Assembly: GCA_038851035.1 (NCBI GenBank)
Contig: JAWCLH010000002.1
Coordinates: forward strand, 62,001 to 126,000
Direction of reading: 5' to 3'
Source of the DNA: Thermoplasmata archaeon
Lineage (GTDB): Archaea > Thermoplasmatota > DTKX01 > VGTL01
Length of the DNA: 64,000 nt
The translations under genes were made by a program, and so were the position numbers. The first letter of the stretch is position 1. The number at the start of each line of letters is the position of its first letter. Below, piece after piece: positions 26,453 through 33,715 of this stretch. The notes beneath the pieces were generated by a model, which worked only from the letters and a program-made list of their open reading frames with translations, did not search any database and was not told the origin of the DNA.

Positions 26453-27658
26453 ATGACAAAAATAGAGGGAGAGAGGGCCAGCATCGGTATCCACACGGAC
26501 AAGCTCCTTGCCTATCTTGAGGATACCAATGTGTTCGCGTTTCTGGACAATTGGGGTCCATCGAAGGTTATCCACGTCTATGAGCCCGAAAGCGGAATGC
26601 AGGGCATACTGATAATAGACAATACCACCCAGGGTCCCGGCTGGGGAGGGGTGAGATTTGAGAAAGTCATTAAACCACGTGAGGTTTTCAACAGGGCCCG
26701 GAGTAACACATTGGCCTGTGCGCTCGCGGGCGTCCGTCTTGGCGGGGCGGCGGCGGGAATTCGTCTTCTTGAAGGAGGGGAAATTGACAAAAATCAGCTC
26801 GTGAGGGCATTTGCTCGAGGTGTATCGCCATGCGTTCCTGACTGTTACGTGGCCGCCCCAGACATCAATACGGGGCAGGCCGAGATGCGCGTTTTCGCAG
26901 AAGAAGTCGGGGACAGGCGTGGAGCAACTGGAAAGCCAGTGGAGATGGGTGGTATTCCTTACGAGCTGGGAGTAATGGGCCTCGGTGCAGGTGTGGCTCT
27001 TGAGAGCTTTCTCCAATTGAGTGGGGAAGGCAACAACCTCCCAGGGTCACTAGAGGGGGCTACGGTCGCTCTCCAGGGGTTTGAGTGCGTGGGTGCGGCC
27101 GTGGCGAGATATTGTGTGAATAAGGGAGCTAAGATAGTAGCTCTCTCAGATGACTGGGGAGCGATTTATGACCCTACCGGAATCGATCTTGGCAAGGCCC
27201 TGAAATTTTCTTGCGCAACGAGCGAAAGGCAGTCGCTGGCGCAGTACAAAGTTGGCCATAGAACTTCCCAGGAAGAGATATTGAAGATAGAATGCGACGC
27301 CCTCGTGCTCTGTGGGGGGAGGGGAATGGTGACCGAGGAAATCGCTCATATGATTCAGGCGAAGTGTATTGTGGAGGGTCCCGGCGCTCCGCTCACGCCT
27401 ATTGCAGAGATGGTTCTCACAAGGAGGGGAGTTCCTGTCCTTCCTGACATTCTGACACTTTCCGCGGCGGCGATAGCTTCCTACTCGGAGCTTGAGAGGA
27501 AGAGCTGCGAGGAGGCCTTCTCTCTTATCGGGGCTCGGATAAAATCCGCCGTTAAGGAGATTGTCGAGAGCTCAAAAGAGCCTGGGGTTCCATTCCGGCG
27601 GGTTGCGAAAGAGTTGGCAAGGGAGAGGATATTGAGAGCGATGGAGGGAGGGAAATGA
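26453..27658 (+). CDS. Glutamate-dehydrogenase-family protein lacking both catalytic lysines
   Basis: Two GDH domains are clear. The N-terminal one (~1-185) keeps GWGGVRFE, ALAGVRLGG and AAPDINTGQAEM (the conserved Asp). The Rossmann domain (~190-400) has VALQGFECVGAAVARY and the late EGPGAPLTPIAE segment. In active Glu/Leu/Phe/Val dehydrogenases the core reads 'T.K.ALAGL..GG.KGGI'. Here both lysines are alanine: Ala88 (bases 26714-26716) and Ala100 (26752-26754, in LGGAAAGI). Ordinary deamination is therefore unlikely. The rest is well preserved and full length at 401 residues, which argues for a retained binding or regulatory role. It is first in the operon, and its stop overlaps the next start (ATGA). 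Confidence 0.85.
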   Translation: MTKIEGERASIGIHTDKLLAYLEDTNVFAFLDNWGPSKVIHVYEPESGMQGILIIDNTTQGPGWGGVRFEKVIKPREVFNRARSNTLACALAGVRLGGAAAGIRLLEGGEIDKNQLVRAFARGVSPCVPDCYVAAPDINTGQAEMRVFAEEVGDRRGATGKPVEMGGIPYELGVMGLGAGVALESFLQLSGEGNNLPGSLEGATVALQGFECVGAAVARYCVNKGAKIVALSDDWGAIYDPTGIDLGKALKFSCATSERQSLAQYKVGHRTSQEEILKIECDALVLCGGRGMVTEEIAHMIQAKCIVEGPGAPLTPIAEMVLTRRGVPVLPDILTLSAAAIASYSELERKSCEEAFSLIGARIKSAVKEIVESSKEPGVPFRRVAKELARERILRAMEGGK

Positions 27659-28515
27659 CGGAGAGCATCCCCCAACTGCTCCATCCCCTCATACTTTCAT
27701 GGAACCTCCGCAATCTGGTCGAGGCTCCTTCGAAGGTCTTTGCGGGCTCCTTTTGCATCGAAAGTGTTGAGGAAGGCGAGTACCCCATTCGAGCCCCTAG
27801 GAAGCTTCCCCTAGAACTCCCTTCTGCCGGCAGGAAGACACACATCGCCGGAAGAATGAGCTATGCTGCGGGCCTGGGGATGCCGGAACCCGTCTGGAGC
27901 GTCCACAGAACCATAAAGCTTCCGATGTATAGCTCGCCAGGTGGGGTGGGGCCTGAGGTTATGGAGTGTTTGGTGCGTCTCTGGCCATCTACTACCCTGC
28001 CAGAGGACATACCCTGCGTCGCCCTCGCCAGCCGGTGCTCTGGCCTCTACACGGACGGGCGCGAGGCCCAGAATGTTGCAGTTCTACTTGTCTGGAGCGA
28101 CGGGGTTTGCAGAATCGTCACTCTGGACTGGAGCGAGGGCTCTCCAGAGGACTGCGTCACGCCCGAGTGGTGCATCCAGAGCAGTCCTTTAATGGGAATC
28201 TCCGCCGCCTCCCAGAGCATGGAGAGCATGCACTCAAATCTGTTGTGGAATAACCCGGAATTCTCCATCACTATCCTTCCGAATTTTCTCGGCGCTGGAC
28301 TGCGCGGAGAAAGAGTTGAGTGTCCCCGCCGGCCCTGGAGGCGCGAGTGGATCTATAAAGACCCGGCCGTAGCGCGGGAGGACCTGCGGAAAGTCCTTTC
28401 GACGGTTCAGGCGCTCTTCAGAGTCGAATTCGCTGCTGGAGCCCCAAACGCCAATGCTGATTTTTATTTTGCTCAAGCCAGAAGAGCCGCTTCAGGAGGT
28501 GAGCTGAATGGGTAG
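27655..28515 (+). CDS. Operon protein of unknown function
   Basis: ATG 27655 overlaps the GDH-like stop as ATGA, and the 3' end overlaps the NuoE-like start by eight bases, so it is translationally coupled on both sides and surely expressed. The 286-residue product is soluble, mixed alpha/beta and Trp-rich. It has scattered cysteines (for example ALASRCSGLYTD near 125 and TPEWCIQSS near 172) but no CxxC or other known cofactor motif. No signal peptide or membrane helix is seen. I do not recognise a family. Its place between the GDH-like and electron-transfer genes suggests a subunit or assembly role. Confidence 0.8.
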   Translation: MTESIPQLLHPLILSWNLRNLVEAPSKVFAGSFCIESVEEGEYPIRAPRKLPLELPSAGRKTHIAGRMSYAAGLGMPEPVWSVHRTIKLPMYSSPGGVGPEVMECLVRLWPSTTLPEDIPCVALASRCSGLYTDGREAQNVAVLLVWSDGVCRIVTLDWSEGSPEDCVTPEWCIQSSPLMGISAASQSMESMHSNLLWNNPEFSITILPNFLGAGLRGERVECPRRPWRREWIYKDPAVAREDLRKVLSTVQALFRVEFAAGAPNANADFYFAQARRAASGGELNG

Positions 28516-29098
28516 CGAATCGGATGCCACTGCACAGGTGAAGAAGGTCTCAGTCAAAGATGAACTCGCTGGGGAGATGAAGGGCTGGAAGAACTTCGTC
28601 GACGGCGTGATTGATAGGTACCAAGGGGAGAGGAGATGGCTTATCAACATGCTTTTCGATATTCAGTCCGAGTTCCGATACCTCCCCCACTTCGCCCTGG
28701 AGCATCTGGCGAAGAGACTGGAGGTCTCTCTGAGTGAAATCTACGGAATAGCCACTTTCTACAAGGCATTTACCCTGAAGCCGAGAGGAAAGCACGTAGT
28801 CACAGTATGTCTCGGCACTGCCTGCCACGTTCGCAAATCGCTGGCGGTGCTGGAGGAGTTTCAGCGAGCTCTTGGAATAGAACCGGGAGAGACCACGAAC
28901 GATGGCGAGTTCACGCTCGAGACCGTGAACTGCCTCGGCTGCTGCGCCAAGGGTCCGATAGTGGTCGTTGATGGGGAGTACCACGGCAACATGACGCCAT
29001 CTAGGGTGAGATCGGTGTTGAAAGAGGTGATTAGAGGGGGTAGGGATGGTACTGAAAAATATAGGGGAGCTGGAGACACTCCAGCGCTCGCTTCGTAA
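28508..29098 (+). CDS. NuoE-like [2Fe-2S] thioredoxin-fold subunit
   Basis: It resembles the 24 kDa subunit of complex I and HydC/HoxE proteins. A helical N-terminal part (~25-85, including LPHFALEHLAKRLEVSLSEIYG) precedes the thioredoxin-like domain. The four cluster ligands are in CLGTACH (~100) and CLGCC (~143). ATG 28508 follows GGAGGTGAGCTGA, an ideal ribosome site inside the preceding gene. Such subunits hold one 2Fe-2S cluster beside the FMN subunit NuoF, encoded next with a 53-base overlap. It should sit in a soluble diaphorase module. Confidence 0.93.
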   Translation: MGSESDATAQVKKVSVKDELAGEMKGWKNFVDGVIDRYQGERRWLINMLFDIQSEFRYLPHFALEHLAKRLEVSLSEIYGIATFYKAFTLKPRGKHVVTVCLGTACHVRKSLAVLEEFQRALGIEPGETTNDGEFTLETVNCLGCCAKGPIVVVDGEYHGNMTPSRVRSVLKEVIRGGRDGTEKYRGAGDTPALAS

Positions 29099-30902
29099 TG
29101 AACACAGCGAGAAGAAAAAGTGGGTGGCGGTGTGCGCCGGCACGGGATGCCTCGCCTCCGGCGCGGAGAGCGTGTTCGCCGCCTTTGAGAAAGAGCTGAA
29201 GGAGCGGGGGTTGAAGAAGACTCATGTGTCGATGGTCAAACCGACGGGGTGCCGCGGGTTCTGCGAGCGCGGGCCACATATTGTGATTTATCCTGAGGAA
29301 ATCTCTTATCAAAAGGTCATGCCGCAGGACGTTCCTGAGATTGTAGAAAAGAGCGTTAAGAAGTCAGAGGTTATCGAGAGGCTTCTCTACACCGACCCTG
29401 TTACTGGCGAGAAGGTGGTTCGAGATACCGAGATACCGTTCTACAAGCTGCAGACGAGGCTCATCCTTGGAATGAACCCTACGCTGGACCCCTCGAGCAT
29501 CCAAGACTATATTTCGCGCGGTGGCTACTCCGCTCTTGCAAAGGTCCTCAACAAAATGTCACCGGAGATGGTGATTGAGGAGATCAAGAGGTCCGGCTTG
29601 CGGGGGAGGGGTGGGGCGGGCTTCCCGACGGGTATCAAGTGGGAGACAACTCGTAGGGCGAGAGGCGGGCCGAAATACGTGGTCTGTAATGCGGACGAGG
29701 GTGATCCCGGAGCGTTTATGAACAGGAGTACGCTCGAGGGTAACCCTCACAGCGTCCTCGAGGGCATGGCGATCGGGGCCTACGCCATCGGGGCCTCTGA
29801 GGGAATCGTTTATGTGAGGAATGAATATCCTCTGGCAGTAAAGAATGTCGAGAATGCTGTTAGGCAGGCTCGCGAGTACGGGCTGCTGGGCAAGAACATA
29901 CTCGGATCCAACTTCAGCTTCGATGTGAGTGTGGTCAGGGGTGCTGGGGCATTCGTGTGTGGCGAGGAAACTGCCCTGATAGCCTCCGTTGAAGGAAAGA
30001 AGGGGGTCCCGAGGCAGCGGCCCCCCTACCCCTCCGAGGAGGGTCTGTGGGGGAGGCCGACCAACATAAACAACGTCGAGACCTGGGCCAATGTGCCATT
30101 GATAATAAATAGGGGCGCCGACTGGTACTCGAAGCTTGGGACGCCGGGGAGCAAGGGGACGAAGGTCTTTGCGCTCGTGGGGAAGATAAACAACACGGGC
30201 CTCGTCGAGGTTCCAATGGGCACGACCCTATCAAAAATAATTTATGAAATCGGCGGCGGCCTCCCCGGGGGAAAGAAGCTGAAGGGCGTCCAGATCGGTG
30301 GGCCCTCGGGAGGAATAATACCCGCGGACAAGGTCAATGTTCCAATAGACTACGACTCCCTGAAGGAGCTCGGGGCGATGATGGGCTCAGGCGGGATGGT
30401 GGTGATGGACGAGGACACCTGTATGGTAGACATCGCCAAGTACTTCCTCAAGTTCCTTCTCGAAGAGTCGTGCGGAAAATGCACCACCTGTAGGGAAGGC
30501 ATAGAGAGGATGCTGGAGCTCGTCACGAAGATTACGGAGGGGGAGGCCACCGAAGCCGACTTGAGCCTTCTCGAGGAGCTCGCGGGCATCGTCAGGGACA
30601 CCACGATGTGCGGTCTGGGCAACACGGCCCCAAACCCGGTTCTCTCGACGCTCAGGTACTTTAGGGAGGAGTATCTCGCGCATATAAAAGAAAAGAAATG
30701 TCCGGCTGGTGTGTGCAAGGCCCTGATACGGTTCTCCATAGAGCCTGATAAGTGCACGGGCTGTGGCGCGTGTGCGAAGGCCTGCCCCCAGGGAGCGATA
30801 TCGGGAGAGAAGAAGAAGCCCCACGCAATCTCACTGGAGAAATGTATCAAGTGCGGAATTTGCTACACGACATGCAAGTTCGGCGCGGTCAGGAGGGGGT
30901 GA
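29046..30902 (+). CDS. NuoF/HydB-like FMN subunit with extra ferredoxin domains
   Basis: This 618-residue flavoprotein has, in order: a thioredoxin-like [2Fe-2S] domain (~15-95; CAGTGC, CRGFCERG); the NuoF core with nucleotide/FMN motifs LRGRGGAGFPTGIKW near 190 and ADEGDPGAF near 220; an SLBB segment near 390; the C-terminal 4Fe-4S binding block ESCGKCTTCREG near 475; and a pair of ferredoxin motifs at the end (CTGCGACAKACP and CIKCGICYTTCK). This layout matches HydB of multimeric NAD-linked enzymes rather than plain NuoF. It should exchange electrons between NAD(P)H and a chain of FeS clusters. The NuoG-like gene follows. Confidence 0.94.
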   Translation: MVLKNIGELETLQRSLRNEHSEKKKWVAVCAGTGCLASGAESVFAAFEKELKERGLKKTHVSMVKPTGCRGFCERGPHIVIYPEEISYQKVMPQDVPEIVEKSVKKSEVIERLLYTDPVTGEKVVRDTEIPFYKLQTRLILGMNPTLDPSSIQDYISRGGYSALAKVLNKMSPEMVIEEIKRSGLRGRGGAGFPTGIKWETTRRARGGPKYVVCNADEGDPGAFMNRSTLEGNPHSVLEGMAIGAYAIGASEGIVYVRNEYPLAVKNVENAVRQAREYGLLGKNILGSNFSFDVSVVRGAGAFVCGEETALIASVEGKKGVPRQRPPYPSEEGLWGRPTNINNVETWANVPLIINRGADWYSKLGTPGSKGTKVFALVGKINNTGLVEVPMGTTLSKIIYEIGGGLPGGKKLKGVQIGGPSGGIIPADKVNVPIDYDSLKELGAMMGSGGMVVMDEDTCMVDIAKYFLKFLLEESCGKCTTCREGIERMLELVTKITEGEATEADLSLLEELAGIVRDTTMCGLGNTAPNPVLSTLRYFREEYLAHIKEKKCPAGVCKALIRFSIEPDKCTGCGACAKACPQGAISGEKKKPHAISLEKCIKCGICYTTCKFGAVRRG

Positions 30903-30906
30903 CGGA

Positions 30907-31611
30907 GTGGTCAGTCTCAGGATAAATGGACTGGACGTCGTGGCCGAGGAGGGGATGACGGTTCTTGAGGTCGCGAGGCTCTACGGCATCGACATCCCGA
31001 CGCTGTGCTACGAAGAAGGCCTCTCTTCCTACGGCGGTTGCAGGCTCTGTCTTGTGGAGATAGGCTCCGGGAGGACCGCCAGACTGGTTACCGCCTGCAC
31101 GTATCCGGCCCTCGAGGGCCTTGAGGTCAGGACGCGCTCCTGGAGGGTAACGGCCGCGAGGAAAATGGTGATTGAGCTCCTACTAGCTCGTTGCCCCTCG
31201 TCGAAGACCCTTCAGGACCTCGCGTCCCAATACGGTGTGACGCAGGTTAGATTCAAGCTCAAGAACGAGGACTGCATCCTCTGCGGCCTGTGTGTGAGGA
31301 TTTGCAAAGAGCAGATGATGGCCGAGGCGATCGAATTTGCGGGGCGGGGCAGGGATATGAAGATAACTACGCCCTTCGATGCAAAGTCCGACGCCTGCCG
31401 GCGCTGCGGGGCCTGCATGTACATCTGCCCGGCGTGCATGGCGAGGTGCCAGGGCCCCGACGCGAAAGAGCCTGTCTGCAACGCCTGCCTGAACATGGAG
31501 CCAACGTGCCTGGAGCACTACGATGACGCTCAGTGTTTCATGAGCGAGTCGGCTTGTGGGACCTGTGTGCGAGAGAGGAAAAAGGAAGAGGTGGTAAAGA
31601 AGGAGGGATAA
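30907..31611 (+). CDS. Short NuoG/HydA-N-like iron-sulfur subunit
   Basis: GTG 30907 is used, behind GAGGGGGTGACGGA; a longer frame would run back through the NuoF-like ferredoxin domain. The 234 residues hold a plant-type [2Fe-2S] domain (CYEEGLSSYGGCRLC, later CTYPA) and a paired 4Fe-4S ferredoxin module (CILCGLCVRICK near 120, CRRCGACMYICPACMARC near 162). A further cysteine-rich tail follows (CNACL, CLEHY, CFMSES, CGTC). The catalytic parts of NuoG, formate dehydrogenase or FeFe-hydrogenase are absent. It therefore serves only as a wire, presumably from the NuoF-like flavin to the GltB-like protein encoded three bases downstream. Confidence 0.9.
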   Translation: MVSLRINGLDVVAEEGMTVLEVARLYGIDIPTLCYEEGLSSYGGCRLCLVEIGSGRTARLVTACTYPALEGLEVRTRSWRVTAARKMVIELLLARCPSSKTLQDLASQYGVTQVRFKLKNEDCILCGLCVRICKEQMMAEAIEFAGRGRDMKITTPFDAKSDACRRCGACMYICPACMARCQGPDAKEPVCNACLNMEPTCLEHYDDAQCFMSESACGTCVRERKKEEVVKKEG

Positions 31612-31614
31612 AGA

Positions 31615-33195
31615 ATGTCTCTGTCTAAGGTGAATGCAACAGCGGCGACGCTGACTAAGAATAGGACCGAAGGGGCAATATCACGGCTGAGCGGGTTGTG
31701 CGCGACCTGCGTCGATGGCTGCATAGGAATGTGCGAGGTGGGCAAGTCGGCCTACCGGGGGCGCGAGGTGCTCTATCCCCAGCCCTTCGGAATTATAACT
31801 AGTGCATCCGAGAAAATCTATCCGGTGGACTATTCGCACTTCACTATCATGGGAACCACCGTGGGAGCAGTGGGGATAGAGGCCGACAGCAACAAGGCGA
31901 TTTTCCCAAGTGTGAATCTTGAGAGAAGGATAGGGAGGGATAGGGGTATAAGGCTCCGCCTGCCCTTCATTGTTCCGGGCCTGGGCTCCACTTGGATAGC
32001 GAAGGCCAACTGGGAGGGTCTGGCGATCGGCTGCGCCCTCGCAGGCATCCCTCTGACAATCGGTGAGAATGTCTGCGGTATGGACCCGAAGGCTGAGATA
32101 AAGGACGGCAGAGTCGTCAGGTCCGAGGAGCTGGAGTGGAGGGTCAATCTCTACAGGAAGTGGCAGCAAGACGGCTATGGTGAAATCGTGGTCCAGGCGA
32201 ATGTGGAGGACACGATGCTTGGGGTCCATGAGTATGCGATAAAGAAGCTCGGAGTTAGGTGCGTCGAGATGAAGTGGGGACAGGGAGCAAAGGACATTGG
32301 GGGTGAGGTGAAAATAAAGGATCTCAGGATGGCCCAGCTCCTGAAGAGCCGGGGCTACATCGTGCACCCCGACCCGATGGATCCGTCTGTGATAAAGGCT
32401 TTCGAGAGGGGCACATTTAAGGAATTCGAGAGACACTCGCGGGTGGGAATGGTCTCGAAAGAGGCTTTTTTAAAGAGGGTCGAGGAGCTCCGAAGCATGG
32501 GAGCTAAGTACATCTTTCTGAAGACGGGCGCCTACAGACCGGCGGACCTGGCTAGGGCGGTGAAGTTCTCGTCCCTTGCGGGAATTGATCTCCTAACAGT
32601 GGACGGCGCCGGCGGCGGGACGGGCATGAGCCCATGGAGAATGATGAACGAGTGGGGGGTACCTCCCGTCGAGCTTCACTCCCTTCTTTATAAATACTGT
32701 GAGCGTCTGGCTGGAGAGGGGAAGTACGTCCCGGACATTGCCGTGGCCGGAGGGTTCGCGTTCGAGGACCAGGTCTTCAAGGGCCTCGCCCTCTGTGCCC
32801 CCTATGCCAAGCTTGTAGGAATGGCCCGTGCCCCCCTCACGGCTGCGATGGTTGGAAAGACGCTAGGGCGTAAAATAAAGGAGGGTCAGGTGCCCGTGTA
32901 TGTCAGACGCTTTGGGACCTCGCCGGAGGAGATTTTCGTCACGGCGCCGGAGCTGGCTGCCAGGCTTGGGGAGAGGTTCAAGGAGGTTCCGACGGGTGCG
33001 CTCGGCCTCTACACCTATCTCGAGAGGGTTGCGCAGGGTTTGCGCCAGCTGATGTGTGGGAGCCGCAAGTTCTCCTTGGACTATATCTCGCGGGACGATA
33101 TCGCGGCTCTGACCAGGGAGGCGGCCGAAATCAGTGGAATCAGGTATGTGATGGACGCTGACCGGGAGGAGGCGGAGAGGATTTTAAAGGAATAA
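31615..33195 (+). CDS. FMN glutamate-synthase-domain (GltB central domain-like) oxidoreductase
   Basis: The 526-residue protein matches the FMN-binding TIM-barrel of glutamate synthase. Seen are the long Val-Gln-Ala strand region, LLTVDGAGGGTGMSPWRM near 325 (compare 'DGGTGASP'), the segment from the following helix to DIAVAGGFAFEDQV, and a phosphate-binding loop region VGMARAP. There is no glutaminase domain. The usual CPVGI-type 3Fe-4S cysteine block was not found. Instead an N-terminal motif CATCVDGCIGMC (~27-38) could bind a cluster. ATG 31615 follows GGAGGGATAAAGA. It is last in the operon and is probably its catalytic subunit. The substrate may be glutamate/2-oxoglutarate or another imino/amino pair. 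Confidence 0.85.
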   Translation: MSLSKVNATAATLTKNRTEGAISRLSGLCATCVDGCIGMCEVGKSAYRGREVLYPQPFGIITSASEKIYPVDYSHFTIMGTTVGAVGIEADSNKAIFPSVNLERRIGRDRGIRLRLPFIVPGLGSTWIAKANWEGLAIGCALAGIPLTIGENVCGMDPKAEIKDGRVVRSEELEWRVNLYRKWQQDGYGEIVVQANVEDTMLGVHEYAIKKLGVRCVEMKWGQGAKDIGGEVKIKDLRMAQLLKSRGYIVHPDPMDPSVIKAFERGTFKEFERHSRVGMVSKEAFLKRVEELRSMGAKYIFLKTGAYRPADLARAVKFSSLAGIDLLTVDGAGGGTGMSPWRMMNEWGVPPVELHSLLYKYCERLAGEGKYVPDIAVAGGFAFEDQVFKGLALCAPYAKLVGMARAPLTAAMVGKTLGRKIKEGQVPVYVRRFGTSPEEIFVTAPELAARLGERFKEVPTGALGLYTYLERVAQGLRQLMCGSRKFSLDYISRDDIAALTREAAEISGIRYVMDADREEAERILKE

Positions 33196-33289
33196 GGTTA
33201 CCCCCTTATATCCAGTCCCTGCATATCCCCTCCCCTCCTCCCTTTTATTTCTTTTCTACTATATTATTAGCGGACGCCCCACTTCGGAG

Positions 33290-33410
33290 GGACAGCAATT
33301 GTTGCGATGCCCCAGCCCTTTTCGCCCTGTGGAATTTGTCCGGCGAAAAGTGCTGGCGGAAATTGCGGGGCAGCAATTGGTATGATGCCCCACGGGCCGG
33401 ACAAATCCAG
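33290..33410. repeat. Imperfect direct and inverted repeats beside tRNA-Tyr
   Basis: A 21-base direct repeat (AGCAATTG....GATGCCCCA; 33294-33314 and 33372-33392, 18/21 identical) brackets two inverted pairs: CTTTTCGCC / GGCGAAAAG (about 33318-33351) and GGAATTTGTCCGGC / GCCGGACAAATCC (33331-33344 and 33396-33408). There is no ORF. It could be a small MITE-like element, a structured RNA, or an old attachment site in the tRNA 3' flank. Confidence 0.6.
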
Positions 33411-33425
33411 GAAGCCCATAAAAAG

Positions 33426-33535
33426 TGGTCCCGGCTGCCGGATTTGAACCAGCGACCTGAGGATGGCTGCGGGGCACCGGGCTTGCCCGGTCACCTACTA
33501 CAGTCCCCCGCTCCACCAGTCTGAGCTAAGCCGGG
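33426..33535 (-). tRNA. tRNA-Tyr (GUA) with 33-base intron
   Basis: Acceptor CCCGGCT pairs with AGCCGGG, then A73 and an encoded CCA. The D-arm is GCTC/GAGC, the anticodon stem GGGGA/TCCTC around CT-GTA-G, and the T-arm GCTGG-TTCAAAT-CCGGC. C1-G72 is the archaeal tyrosine identity pair. A 33-base intron (33465-33497) lies between positions 37 and 38, the standard archaeal site. A T5 run follows the 3' end. Confidence 0.93.
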
Positions 33536-33597
33536 GACAGCGTGCGTCTAGCACATGCTCAGAGTGGTGGTAAGCAGACGCCGGATATATATTATTG

Positions 33598-33690
33598 GCG
33601 GTCTGTAGAACCGCCTGTCTAAGCTAAGCCAAGGATAGCTTGGAGTTAGCCTCGGCTCAGCCGGTGGCAAGGTGGACGGCAGATATAAAG
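33598..33690. other. Structured non-coding stretch upstream of tRNA-Tyr
   Basis: The interval holds hairpins GGCGGT..AACCGCC (33598-33616) and CTAAGCCAAG..CTTGGAGTTAG (about 33626-33650), then GGCTCAGCC. No ORF is present. It may be a terminator region of the SPFH gene, the tRNA promoter context (AT-rich block near 33583-33597), or a small RNA. Confidence 0.35.
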
Positions 33691-33715
33691 TTTAGGCGTC
33701 TCCCGGGCCGGGGCA

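Noticed and set aside
26453-27658. Ordinary glutamate dehydrogenase
   Set aside because: Both the substrate-binding and the catalytic lysine are Ala, so normal activity is not supported.
26453-33195. Complex I or a bifurcating hydrogenase operon
   Set aside because: No membrane subunits, NuoB/C/D or catalytic hydrogenase domain are present, and the NuoG-like protein ends after its FeS motifs.
33290-33410. A second tRNA or rRNA fragment
   Set aside because: The repeats form stems but no cloverleaf with a T-loop or anticodon arm, and no rRNA signature was seen.
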